A stretch of 64,000 bases of DNA from Drosophila miranda (Eukaryota > Arthropoda > Insecta > Diptera > Drosophilidae). The translations under genes were made by a program, and so were the position numbers. The notes under the pieces were generated by a model. The model saw only the letters and a list, made by a program, of their open reading frames with translations, had not been told where the DNA came from and did not search any database. Below are positions 28,613 to 39,227 of the stretch, in pieces (the first letter of the stretch is position 1; each line of letters begins with the position of its first letter). The stretch is from the NCBI RefSeq assembly GCF_003369915.1, contig NC_046673.1, forward strand, positions 22,559,718 to 22,623,717. The letters run 5' to 3'.

Positions 28613-30130
28613 ACAGATGCTACACAGAACACAAATTAGTAACATACAGAAGGAACACATACACAGCACCCACAACCACACACAACCGCACACACCCTAT
28701 GGACATTCAGGCAAACGCTCCTCCTGCGCTCTTCAATATACAACAAACACCCATTCGATGACAATCTCAAGGGGATTGCTTCGCCCTCCGCCCCCCTTAG
28801 GATTATCCCCTACGAAATTACGATTTGAGTTTACACTACGCTATAGTCAAGTCATGTAAACACACCCCAACCATATAGAAGCATATATATACTAGAAACT
28901 ACATAAGAACCACACCATATACCCACACACATGTGAGAGTCCGAAACTCAACAAGAATACACAAATTTTTAGCTGAATTTTTTCTTTTTTATGTGTCGAA
29001 TTAAATTAAAAATAAACATTACAAATGTATAAATATTTATATATATATTTATATCGTATATATAAATGCTATATACATACATAAATACATATATATATGT
29101 ATACCAATCATTCATCAAATGTGGAGTAGTCGTCGGAGAGGAACAAAACATCAATAACTAAACAGAAGAAAAAAAAAGAAAAAAAAAAGAAAAGATAGAA
29201 ACAAAAACTACAAAAACTGCTTGTGATCTTGCGCTTATTCGTAATTTCGTTTAATTCTCCGCTAGGTTTCAATATATATTTATATATATATATATATATT
29301 TTTTTTTTGTAATTTATTTACGCCTTAACGATACGAGTATATATACATATACATACATGATAGATACGATATATACACCACAGATCAGATCTATAAAACA
29401 CAGATCAAGTTAAAGATAAAGATAATAGATACAACAACAAAATATACTACTACTACTACTATATGTAATTAAAGTTCTGATTAAGAAGCCAGAGAGTGAC
29501 AAAACAAAACGAAACCAACAACAATGTGTGTAAACAAAACAAAACAAAACAAAACAAAGAAGAAAAACGATACCGAGATGATACTGCCTATCCCCCACAT
29601 CCCATTCCGCTGGATGGGGGGGGCTCAGGCGTTCAGCCGTTGCTTAGAAATTTCAATATTCAATATATCAAATTTGATAGGGGAATTCGAATGAATTCGA
29701 GACGCTCGAGATGGAGTATTCGAGACGTTCGAGTATTACAATACAAAATATAAAATACAAAAAATAACTAAATATGTTTAAAAACAAAAAAACTATTAAA
29801 ACAGGAAGAAGAAAGAACAGAAACACATATAATATTATTTATAGGTTATTTAACAAATTGGAAGAGTTTTTATATACGAGTATGCCACAAAGATATATAC
29901 AAATACGCGTGCCCGTATCCCACATACAACAACAACAACAACAGAAGCAGCAGCAGCAACAATCTATGCATAGATGAATGATTTTAAGCAAAAAGCATCT
30001 AAGCTAATGTTAAGGTTAAAGGTTATGTCAAATCAATTAGCCATCAGCTCCAAATGTGAAATTGCTGCGATAAAAGAAATACAGCAAACAGTTGCTTGAA
30101 ACAAAGTAATAAACGAAATAATTGACCAAA
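28613..30130 (+). other. Long AT-rich 3' untranslated region of the ABCF2 gene
   Basis: About 1.5 kb of AT-rich sequence with TA, CATA and AAAAC runs follows the stop codon. AATAAA occurs at 29011-29016 and again at 30108-30113, so short and long 3' ends are both possible. No coding frame is convincing here. Confidence 0.55.
30108..30113 (+). terminator. Distal AATAAA of the ABCF2 gene
   Basis: A canonical hexamer at the end of the AT-rich region, after which the base composition changes. It is a plausible distal polyadenylation signal. Confidence 0.4.
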
Positions 30131-31604
30131 AAACAATCAAACTCGTTTACTCATTTCAGAATCTGTGGTCATTCAAATGGTTCTGTAACTTTCCAGAACC
30201 TTTTATAGCCCCGGAAGGTGGTTTGTCCTGCGATGCTGACCACCCGAATACTCATATGATTGGAATTCTTCAAGGCAGAGGAGTGAGTTCTCTCCATGGA
30301 TACCTTATATTCTTAAGTGAGAGATATATCAATAACTTACCAGTACATAAGGCCTCCATCGTTCATCCAATTCCAGATCCCGTCTTTCGTACCAGAGTGT
30401 GCTTTTCTACCTATCTGGTCTTTAATTTTAAGCTTTTGTTACAATAATTCAAAGTTAAGAAATTACATGGGCTTTGTGGATCTTTTCTACTACCCCAGAA
30501 GTGAATTTTCCCAGTAAAGCAGCTCGGGATAATGGATAGTCATCTATATACTCGTTTGTCTCTAGTTTTCTTATATCTAATACAAATTTTATTTTTCGAG
30601 TATTATCCCAAAAGTAAGTCGCAAGTTCTGTGAGGTAATCTCCATTTGCTTTGCTTTATTGTACAATTTTCAAATCTGTGTGCTTTTAGATGACTTATAA
30701 CATTTATTGTTAGCGCATTTACATATGTATCATATACGGATTCCCTTTATTGTTGCATGGTTTTCATATATACCCTTGCAGAGGAAGCACCACCGACACT
30801 ACCATCTATATCGGGTATTACAAGATTAAAGGGGCATACTATTTTCTTTTTCAACCAAACTCTGCTTTAGGCCATCCCCCTATGCTGCGTGGCACATGGT
30901 CTGCATTCCTGATAGATCTAGCATATAGTATATATTCTCTTGGCCATTATTATTTGTATTATTTCAAGGCCTTGTTTCGACTTCGACCATATATTGATTA
31001 TGGTAATGAAGAGGAAGATGCCGGTCTGTTTGGGGATTTGTCCCGATGTTTCCTGCTTCATTTCACAGAACCTTTAGGAGTGAGGTGATATCTCACGAGA
31101 CATACAGCTCGAAGAAATAAGAATTTGTTGTTATTTATGCCAAATAGGTTACAAATCGGATGACTATATCATACAGCTGCCATAGGAAAGAGCGGTGGAG
31201 GTTATTTTTTAAAAACAAATCGGATTCCTATTGGTATTAAAGTTCAACAGCAGACAGAACAGAAGGGACAGATCAATACTCAATAGCCTTTAAATGGTCG
31301 TCCGTCCAACTGCAAGGGTATATCGACTTCGGTGCGCCGAAGTGCGCCTCCTCCCTTACCTGCTGCTTCCCGCTTCTGGTCTGTGGTTCGTTTTCTCGTT
31401 CCTTGCGTGTACGAGTGTAGGCACGTTCAAAGGTTGAATGGTAGACTTGGTTGCACTTAAGCGATACTAGTTACGTGTGCTAACGCTAATCAATAATTGT
31501 AATAAAATAATCATATATGTATGTATCGTATCATATACTATGCTACAATCCATGGTACTGGTAATCGTACAATGAATGCCGTGACGAGCCGTGCTCGCAC
31601 GCGG
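30131..31604. other. Intergenic region between ABCF2 and HAP40
   Basis: Non-coding DNA. From 30768 to about 31345 it holds an interspersed repeat, listed separately. The rest shows short open frames without bias or motifs. The HAP40 3' end lies somewhere in 31490-31604. Confidence 0.5.
30768..31345. mobile_element. DINE-1-like interspersed repeat
   Basis: ATATACCCTTGCAG at 30768-30781 and its exact reverse complement at 31310-31323 bound a 556-bp stretch. After the right arm comes CGACTTCGGTGCGCCGAAG, a near-palindrome. Inside, 31153-31189 carries AAATCGGATGACTATATCAT and following bases. From memory these words (CTGCAAGGGTATAT..CTTCGG..CCGAAG and GACTATATCAT.CAGCTGCCAT) are common in Drosophila DINE-1/INE-1 Helitron-related repeats. 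A second fragment is at 59464-59502. Confidence 0.5.
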
Positions 31605-32724
31605 CTAGTACACTGTGGAGAGGTCCGCGTAGATCAGTTTAAGCAGCTGGCGCTCAGCATTGCTAGCCGAACTGAATTCGGCCGCAAAGTCCCGGAGTAG
31701 GTGCTTCAGATCGCACATTTTGCGCTCGACCCAGGCACAGATGATTTCGGCGAGGGCGTACTGCTGCTGCTGGGGCACAAAGGCGCCGGGCCGCTCCACT
31801 AGCTCGCTGTTGTATCCCGGACAGGGGCTCGCCTCGAACTGGGCGAGGCTGTAGTAGTGCTCGATGAGCTTGATGTGGGCGGGCGATTGCCGGGCAGGCG
31901 GCAGATTCAGGTGGACCAGCAGCAGCAGGCGCAGGACCTCCACACGCCTGAGCAGCTCGCTGTACATCAGCGCCCCACGTCGCTCGTAGATGTTGTCCAC
32001 GATGTCGTCGTAGTGCTGGAGGGCACTGCGGTAGTCCTCGCGCTGCGTGCTCAGGTCGGCGCTCATTTCCAGGTCGTGGATCTGGTGGGTGGGCGAGGCG
32101 AAGCTGCTCGTGCGGTCCAGCTGCCGCTGCAGCTGCTGCAGCTCGCGGAGAATGGCCGCCTTGAAGACGCAGCCGTCCACAACGCGCTCCGCTGCCTTGT
32201 GGTAGCAGTGAATGGCGCCCTCCCGGAAGCCACAATGCTGGGTGCGCAGGTGTAGGAGCCCGAACTCGTTGTGGGCCTGCAGGAAGGCGCGGGCGGCTCT
32301 CACATAGGCCTCCGACTCCCGCTGCGGCGCCCCGCCAAAGGACTCGCACTTGGCATACCCAATGTGACACATGGCCGCGTACTGCATGATGCCCGACTCC
32401 TCGAAGCTGTACGCCAGCCTCTGGAAGTCCGCCTGTACATCATTCACGCTGGGCGCAAAGCGTCTTAATGAGAACAACAGAAAATGAGTCAGATATGGAA
32501 TTCAGTTGGGCGGAAGTTGGCGGTGGGCTGGGTTGAATGGAAGGGAGAACTCACTTGAAAAAGCCGGCACGCTCGAACTTTTTGATTTTATTTGAGGCAC
32601 GCAGATATTGCTCGATCAGGTTTTTGGGATACTGCTCGACATGGTGTTGCTCGGCCAGTGGTCCTTGGCCCGGGGAGGAGGTGCGTTGGTGGGTGCCTGC
32701 ACTGCCGCTGCGTAGCTTGTCCAT
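31605..32724 (-). CDS. HAP40: HAP40, huntingtin-associated protein (F8A orthologue)
   Basis: Exons 32724-32555 and 32463-31605 join through a 91-bp GT-AG intron (GFFK|RFAPSVND) and encode 342 residues. The human F8A/HAP40 protein has 371. The protein is all-helical and TPR-like. The segment NLIEQYLRASNKIKKFER, followed by PSVNDVQADFQRLAYSFEESGIMQYAAMCHIGYAKCE, matches the start of the family. HAP40 binds and stabilises huntingtin in the cytoplasm. The last helices (DLKHLLRDFAAEFSSASNAERQLLKLIYADLSTVY) close the fold. The ATG at 32724 gives a short disordered leader. The gene is head to head with Pis, with 590 bp between the start codons, so the two may share a promoter region. It is CG8134 in D. 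melanogaster, from memory. Confidence 0.9.
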
Positions 32725-33314
32725 GCTGTGCCGGTGGCCGGGGTGACGGTGGCGGTGGCCGTGGCCGTGGCCGTGGCAATGGCGGGTTACAGCTATAAAA
32801 ACGTCTCAATTGTGCATTATTTCGTTGTAACAAAAACAGTTTCCACGGCTGGTGCTGCCAGTGCTGGGAAATGCCGTTATATGTGTGATTCAACATCGAA
32901 TGCAGTGTTGCCGAGCCGGACTTTTTCCCGTAAAATCTAGCCTTTTTCATAGTCAATTAGCGGGAAAAAATGGGAAACAACGGAAAGCGGGAATTTTCGA
33001 TTTATTATAAAGAGCAATAGAGAGGGAGAGAGCGAGAGAGCACCCCTATATTCTTTGAGTTGAATGCATTTCAACTGAACTTTTTCCAGCTTTTTTTGTT
33101 CATATGATTCTAGCTTTAATTCAGCCCCAAATATTTTCTGCACTGATCAGCGTACGAGTATGTTCCGCCAGGTTGGCAGTGCTGCCGTGTTGCGCAGGTG
33201 CGCACATTGGAAATCCCACAACACTAGCGCCTCATCACTCGCTACGCATTTAACAAACAAAAAATCTCGCATCACGGCAATTGCATACGCTAGTTTTCAA
33301 GCGCCCCAGCCAAA
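32725..33314. promoter_or_regulatory. Bidirectional promoter region of HAP40 and Pis
   Basis: These 590 bp separate two divergent start codons. They contain GGCAGTGCTGCC at 33174-33185, GCAGTGTTGCC near 32901 and GTGCTGCCAGTGCTG near 32850. All resemble the GGCA-CGC/CACTG promoter motif 8 group. No TATA box is evident. Start sites cannot be placed precisely. Confidence 0.45.
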
Positions 33315-34873
33315 ATGGCCATTGTCGAGCATGACAACGTCTTCATATTTGTGCCAAATTTGATTGGTAAGTTTTGGCGGAACGAATCGGTCGAGTCCGC
33401 CTCTGGATTTATGGAATGAATACATACCTGAACCCGTGTGATTGTTCCTGCTGATGGGGCTGGCGCTGGCTGTTGCGGGGAGGGGGGCCGCGGGTGCGCC
33501 GTGGGGCCTAATTTAATTAGACGTGTGCTCGCATTGTCATGCAACCTGTAAAATGCACACTGCCAGTGCATGGACCAGCCCCAGCCCAGCCCAGAGCCGG
33601 CCCCACGTCAATGTCACTTCCCGTATCGATTGAGCCGTGCCGCTGATGAATGTTTGTTTGCTCTTCTCCCCGTTGCAGGCTACACACGCATCGTTTTGGC
33701 CCTGATTGCATTCTGGTTCATGTCCACGAACTATGTGATCTCCGGCTGGTGTTATATAACCAGCGCCCTTCTGGATGCCGTCGATGGACACGCCGCCCGG
33801 GCCTTCAATCAAAGTAAGCAATATCAAATCGAACGCTAGTATCTAGCGGGCTAGCGGGCACCCAGTGCCCTCATCAGGCCACATCGCACACACACAGACG
33901 CCGCCTGTACACACCTGTTCAAACAATGACTATAGTATCCGACGAGCCTTCAACGGAATTATTTGGCTATTTAATGTTATGCGCACTTTGCCCATACGAA
34001 TGCGGCCTATCAACACACCATACCATATCGCCCCGCACATCCCGACAACCGCCAATCGACCGAATCGTATCTTTATGTAGTTGCGGCAGTATCTGATATT
34101 GGTTTTACCGCACGTCAATGCTTAATATGGTCATGGTTGGAGGGGGCGGCGGCCACTTCAGGCCCTCTATTCCGCTGAGGCATTGATTTGAACAATTAAC
34201 CATTTCGTACCCTCTTTTGGGCTTCCAGGCACACGCTTTGGGGCCATGCTGGACCAGCTCACTGATAGATGCGGCACCACGGGCCTGCTGGTCACCCTGG
34301 CCTACTTTTATCCTCGCTACATGTTCTGGTTCCAGCTGTCCATCGCCATCGATGTGGCCTGCCACTGGCTCTTCATGCAAACGTAAGTGGTTGAGTTCCG
34401 CTATCAAACTCAATTAATCTCCAATCTGCAATGTGTGTGTATTGCAGGAGCGTTGTGGTTGGCCGAGCCTCTCACAAGGTCAACGAGAACTTTGTGATGC
34501 GTCTGTATTATCAGAAGGACATTTTGACCTTTATGTGCTGCGTCAACGAGCTGTTCTATGTTTGCCTGTACCTCTTGCATTTCACCTACGGTCCCCTCAG
34601 TGAGTATTTGTTGCGTCATTTTGTGTGCGGATTGGACTGACTTAATTTGTATATTCAACTTGAACTTTCACTTGAACTGTGATAGTATTCGGCGCCTCGC
34701 TCTTCAAAATACTGGCCTTCCTCACGGGCCCCTTTGCCGTGCTGAAGGCCTTGATCTCCGTGATGCACGCCTATGTGGCTGGCATTGATTTGGCCGCAGT
34801 CGATGTACGTGAGCGCCAGGAGAGGCGCCAGAAGCCCGACCCAGTGGCAGTGGCTGGCAAGAAGTTGGAGTAG
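33315..34873 (+). CDS. Pis: Phosphatidylinositol synthase (CDP-diacylglycerol--inositol 3-phosphatidyltransferase)
   Basis: Five exons (33315-33366, 33679-33813, 34229-34382, 34448-34599, 34686-34873) give 226 residues, the usual length. The enzyme joins CDP-diacylglycerol and myo-inositol to make phosphatidylinositol in the endoplasmic reticulum membrane. The CDP-alcohol phosphotransferase signature is complete: DAVDGHAAR then FGAMLD then DR, across exons 2 and 3, with all the metal-binding Asp residues. There are several hydrophobic membrane helices, including YTRIVLALIAFWFMSTNYVI, the stretch around FWFQLSIAIDVACHWLFM, and FMCCVNELFYVCLYLL. The C-terminus is a charged cytosolic tail (VRERQERRQKPD). 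All junctions are GT-AG and in frame. In D. melanogaster Pis acts in phototransduction lipid supply. Confidence 0.97.
33367..33678 (+). other. Pis intron 1
   Basis: Donor G|GTAAGT and acceptor TTGCAG bound a 312-bp intron. I see no further gene or motif in it. Confidence 0.8.
33814..34228 (+). other. Pis intron 2
   Basis: Donor A|GTAAGC and acceptor TTCCAG bound a 415-bp intron that splits the CDP-alcohol phosphotransferase signature. I see nothing else in it. Confidence 0.8.
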
Positions 34874-35988
34874 GCGGCACTAGTCAAAATCCATTAAATG
34901 CCAACAGCTCCAACAGCTCCAGCTTTCAACTTAAAGTACTAAAGCAAAACAACTCTTGATTCCAGAAAGAAAACAAACAAAAAAAGCAAGAAAGAAGATG
35001 AGAAGTGAAGTAAAGCGTAGAGAAAGAAGGATAGAAAAAGAAATAGAAAAAAAAAACAAAGAAAAATATATTAGATTATTAATTATTTGTACGCGCTATT
35101 GCAATATTGTTGATTTTATTTTGTATTTTGATTAGTTATACGGCGGAGGGGCGTGCCCGCCACTGATGTGTATTTAAATATTCTAGAATGGCATGGAAAT
35201 TGAGTGAGGGAAGCGATTCTCGTTCCATGCGCGCGAGCAACAATTCAAAATAATTGTTGTTGTAGTCGTAGCTGTTGCATATTTATTTTTGCTTCTTTTA
35301 GTCAATGATAATTTACATCTTTTTTGTGAAGCTTAACTAAAATATACACATATTTTACGTATCTGTATGCTAGATATATGATTGAACGTCGTCTATATAT
35401 ATATATATAGCGGATACTTCCAGGAGTAGCTTCAAACTCGTATATTCGTACGTGTAGCCCAACAGAATCTCATTTTGTACATTATTATTTTGTTTGTCAA
35501 TTATATTGGTTCCAGACATTGCAGATTACAGACACAATCCATGTTAAATTCTCAATGTAACTAATGTATTCCTAATCATAAGTCAAGAATTGTAATTGGA
35601 GACCTGCATGAAATATATATATAACCATTATCGTGACCACTCCACCTGTGTTCCTCCTCAATCCTGGAGTATTGATATTGATAGGCAGACCTGTCAACAC
35701 ACATTCAATGTTTTCTGTCTTCGCACATCAAAAGGGAGAGCACAAAAAAACGTACACTTTTAATTTGTTTCGTACTTCGAAATTATACTCCTAGCCAAAA
35801 CAAGTTTCTGCAAGTTTCGAGTACTTGTGCAGGTTTGAATTACGCGCCCAATTGCTCTGCGTTGCAGCCCTGCTCCAGACCAGACCAGCTGACGCATCTC
35901 TTTGCAGCCCTGGCCCTGGTAATTTGTATGTTTATATTTTTCTGGGCCAGGCCACATAAAGACAAGCCACTGCGGACAGCGGCTCAAA
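34874..35988. other. Pis 3' region and IMMP1 upstream region
   Basis: Purine-rich DNA near 34970-35060 and AT-rich DNA to about 35640 form the Pis 3' region. The start site of the IMMP1 gene should lie in 35700-35980. A TA run occurs at 35393-35409. No coding frame is convincing. Confidence 0.45.
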
Positions 35989-36531
35989 ATGATTATAAAC
36001 TGGAAGCGCCTGTCCAACATAGTGCGCTATACAGTGGCCTATGCTGCGATAACCCATTGCACATTTGAGTACATTGGCGACTTTGTACTGGTGAGTGTGA
36101 TGTTCAAGGCTCCTCTGCGGTCCAAAGCTAATACCCATCTGCCCGCCCAGTGCAAAGGACCCTCGATGGAGCCGACTCTCTTCACGGACAACGTTCTGGT
36201 GACCGAACGGCTTACGAAGCACTGGCGCGGCTACAAGCCCGGCGACATTATCATTGCCGTCTCGCCGACCAATTCCAAGCAGTGTGTCTGCAAGCGTGTG
36301 GTGGCCGTCTCCGGCCAGGAGGTGCACATAGCCCAGCCCTGTTCGGTTGCCAACAAGACCAAACCAGCCATGATAAAGTCCTATGTGCCGCGCGGCCACA
36401 TTTGGATTGAGGGCGACAACAAGGACAACAGCTGCGACTCCCGCGACTATGGCCCCATTCCCGTTGGTCTTATCCGCAGCCGTGTGGTCTACCGTGTTTG
36501 GCCGCTGGCCGACGCCTGTGGCGAACTGTAG
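35989..36531 (+). CDS. CG9240: Mitochondrial inner membrane protease subunit 1 (IMMP1-like)
   Basis: The S26 signal peptidase fold is complete. The catalytic Ser lies in GPSMEPT and the general-base Lys in CKRV, followed by PRGHIWIEGDNKDNS and the box SRDYGPIPVGLI. It removes sorting peptides from proteins of the intermembrane space and works with subunit 2. I splice exons 35989-36090 and 36151-36531, giving 160 residues (human 166), because FEYIGDFVL then joins directly to CKGPSMEPT as in other species. The 60-bp intron has GTGAGT and CAG ends and no stop, so an unspliced reading of 180 residues is also open. An N-terminal membrane segment lies near residues 10-30. The gene is compact and runs towards the Nudix gene. 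Confidence 0.92.
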   Translation: MIINWKRLSNIVRYTVAYAAITHCTFEYIGDFVLVSVMFKAPLRSKANTHLPAQCKGPSMEPTLFTDNVLVTERLTKHWRGYKPGDIIIAVSPTNSKQCVCKRVVAVSGQEVHIAQPCSVANKTKPAMIKSYVPRGHIWIEGDNKDNSCDSRDYGPIPVGLIRSRVVYRVWPLADACGEL

Positions 36532-36917
36532 GATCATCTGTAGATCTGTAGTACATCTTCTGTTCTGCCAAGCTTATTTTTATTTGTAATGCGATGATGT
36601 ACCCTTACAAAGGGTATGGAAATTGTTTAGAGACTGTTAAAAAGAATATATATTTACGAAACGAATGATGCTTCTCATCCGGCAAGCAATCGTTCGCATG
36701 GCCGGGTAATCCCTTCCTCAATGCGATCCTTAGGAAATCCCAAGATTTTCGTTTGTTTGGCCAGTGGCTGGCCTTTCATTTGGCACATTTAACAATACAA
36801 AGTACATACAAAAATTAATCTCTATTTATCTACATTTTTGTGCAATTTCCCTAAAAACGTCGTCTGCCATTTTCAATTCTTTTGGCTTCCCATTACCATT
36901 CCCTTTCGCATTCGCAT
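36532..36917. other. Convergent gap between IMMP1 and the Nudix gene
   Basis: The 3' ends of two converging genes share this 386-bp stretch. No canonical AATAAA is visible on either strand near the stops. AT-rich variants such as AATATA at 36645 may serve instead. Confidence 0.45.
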
Positions 36918-38045
36918 TCACAGTTTTGGGCCATCGTCTGGCTTCGACTGTCCGTCCACAAAGTACAGATTGTACTCCCTCTTGAGCACTTGGTGCACCT
37001 GATTGCGGCAGGTGAGCACCAGGCCGCGCTTCTGGTAGTCGAGGAATGTGTGCACAAACTGCCGATTCGTCTCGTGCACCTGGGGATGCTGCAGATACTC
37101 GGCGATGGGCATCCACTGAAGGCGGGCGATCTCGCGCTCGCAGCGCGTAAAGTCCAGGTTGAGGGGCTTCAGGGCAATCACCATATAGATATCGGAGCAG
37201 CCGAAGTTGCCGCCGTGCGCATGCCGCAGGCACACCACCGAACGGAAGGTGGTCCTGATGCCAGTCTCCTCCTCCACCTCGCGTATGGCCGCATCGATGA
37301 GATTCTCGCGCGGCTCCACATAGCCTCCTGGCAGCTTCCAGCTGTTGGGTATCATCGCATAGCGATCGGAGACCACCAGCACCTCGTCCTTGTCGTTGAT
37401 CACCAGGCCCCCCACGCCCAGCAGGGTGTGGGCGTAGTTGGGCAGGTTGATGGACTCGTGTGTGGGCAGCCAGCGGTACATGACCACAATCCCGGTGCGG
37501 GCGTGGTGGAAGTCGAAGCCGGCCGCTGCCAAAATGGGCACCCAATCCGCCTGCTCCTTGTACACGCGAAACCAAATGGCACGGTTCTTGTTCTTTGTCC
37601 ACCACTCCAATGATTCTGTGGGATATCAGTTTTCAGATTTCTTGATTTCTTTCTTGACTCTTATTTACTTACTGTTTAGCTTTTCCTCAAACTCGGACTT
37701 TTCGACGGTCTCCTCGCGGCCGTCCACTGTGACGCCAGCGAAGCGATCCGTTTGACCGCGAAATACGTCCGGCGGCGAGTCCATGGCCTTGTGTCTGCAA
37801 TTATGTGCACATTTATATTTATGTACGTGCTATTCTGATACTTTTGCCTGGGTCTGGGTGTCTACTTACGAGTGAAACGCTCGAGTAAACTGCCGTGGCT
37901 GCTGTTGGGTGGCCTGCTCGCGCTGGTGCTGGGGGAATGTTGAATCGGAGGAGGTGCTTCTATTGGTCCGTAGGCGCCTTCTCCATGAATTGAACGCTTG
38001 CAAGGGTAAACGAGTACTGCGACCCAATATGGCTGTAGACAACAT
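36918..38045 (-). CDS. CG8128: NUDT6-like Nudix hydrolase
   Basis: Exons 38045-37870, 37794-37673 and 37615-36918 encode 331 residues with GT-AG, in-frame junctions. The first exon (MLSTAILGRSTRLPLQAFNSWRRR) looks like a mitochondrial targeting sequence: basic, hydroxylated and with no acidic residue. An N-terminal pre-Nudix region (DRFAGVTVDG... WWTKNKNRAIWFRVYKEQADWVPILAAAGFDFHHA) matches human NUDT6, the FGF2-antisense protein. The Nudix box is complete, GGYVEPRENLIDAAIREVEEETGI, fitting GX5EX7REUXEEXGU. The substrate of this subgroup is not established, so the reaction is only known as hydrolysis of a nucleoside diphosphate-linked compound. The symbol is from memory of the D. melanogaster X. 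Confidence 0.9.
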
Positions 38046-38740
38046 TAAATGATTGCGCAATAGCAACGGGCGGCGCCGTTAGCAGCAGCAACTTCTTCCA
38101 AACTTGTCACAATTTCCAGAGATTACCGAGATATAAAACGAAGCGTTGGGCTGGGCATGCTGCGTGAGAAATGTAAGAGGGTGGAACGAGTGAAAACACC
38201 AGCAGTAAGAAATCTGCAGCGCTCCAAACGTCTGTTCGATGTAAATCTGAAGTGGGGGTGGACCCTATCTCGTCTGGGAAAGAGATAAGCGTTAAGCGTT
38301 GTCATTGCAGTGACGTTGTTGAGTTCTGTTCCTGACATTTCGAATTTGGCGCGAGTTGGTGTCATATGCACATGCAATAGAGATGAGTCGTGACCGTTTC
38401 CCACGCGTTGGGACCTCTGCCGAAATGCAGTTTGAATGGATTTATGTAATAGCAGTAGCAGTAGCAGCGATTTAATCGGGTGTGATTTATAGCTAAAGTT
38501 TTTGATGGCCAGAACAAATGAAAACAGCTTGTTAGTTTGTTGCGATTCAATGATTTTTTGTTGTTCATGAATCAAGTGACACTCGGGAATAAGTAACGTA
38601 ACAATAAGAGTAACCGTGACGAGTAGTCGGCCATCTCTGACAAGGAAACCTTGAATGGCAATTTGCTTGTGTTATTTATTTTAATTGCTTCCGGACCGGT
38701 TATGTGCTAGCTTTTATGGGAGGCGTGTGTGTGTGCGTTT

Positions 38741-38750
38741 ATCAGCTGTT
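38741..38750. promoter_or_regulatory. Ohler motif 5 E-box ATCAGCTGTT
   Basis: An exact match to AWCAGCTGWT, embedded in a longer near-palindrome TTATCAGCTGTTATC. It is about 700 bp upstream of the Nudix gene start codon, so the link to that gene is uncertain. Confidence 0.4.
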
Positions 38751-39039
38751 ATCAACATCGTTCAGTCATTGTATGCACGCTTTATATAACAAACAAACCG
38801 AAACACTGCTTGCACTTACTGCACACTCGATACCTGTCACGGCTACTGTTGCCCACTAGGATGCCAACGAATTAGGGCGATAATAGAACCGAGCCGAACC
38901 CACTTTAATCTATGCACTGGAAAAAAGTAATATTTTTAAATACTTGCCTAGTAAGCAAAACAAACCTTACAATTCGAAAACACAGGTCTGCGCCCAAGAT
39001 TGATTAACGATAGTTATCGACTTGTCGAGCCAGTGCTGG

Positions 39040-39215
39040 TAAACTCTTAGGGTGTACTGTTGTTCGCGCGCTTTATTTAATTTGAAATATTTACAATCGA
39101 AATGGTCATGTAACTCTTGGGGTGATCAAGAAGCTCGGATCATATCCGTGTTCTGCTTGCGCACTTTATTCAATTTGAAATATTTACAAGCGAAATGTTC
39201 AACTACCTTATCGTA
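39040..39215 (-). repeat. Tandem duplication of the kinase gene's polyadenylation region
   Basis: Two diverged copies share AACTCTT(A/G)GGGTG, then GCGC.CTTTATT.AATTTGAAATATTTACAA.CGAAATG. The copies run from about 39049 to 39111 and from 39112 to about 39204. On the minus strand each carries AATAAA (39165-39170 and 39073-39078). The one nearer the stop is about 57 nt below it. Confidence 0.8.
39165..39170 (-). terminator. Proximal AATAAA of the kinase gene
   Basis: A canonical hexamer 58 nt downstream of the stop. A second AATAAA lies in the duplicated copy at 39073-39078. Confidence 0.65.
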
Positions 39216-39227
39216 TACAAAATCTCT

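Larger units (their letters stand above)
38046..39227. other. Region between the Nudix gene and the kinase gene
   Basis: It holds the Nudix gene promoter side and the kinase 3' end. ATCAGCTGTT at 38741-38750 matches Ohler motif 5 (AWCAGCTGWT) exactly. 39040-39215 is a diverged tandem duplication, listed separately. Nothing coding is seen. Confidence 0.5.
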
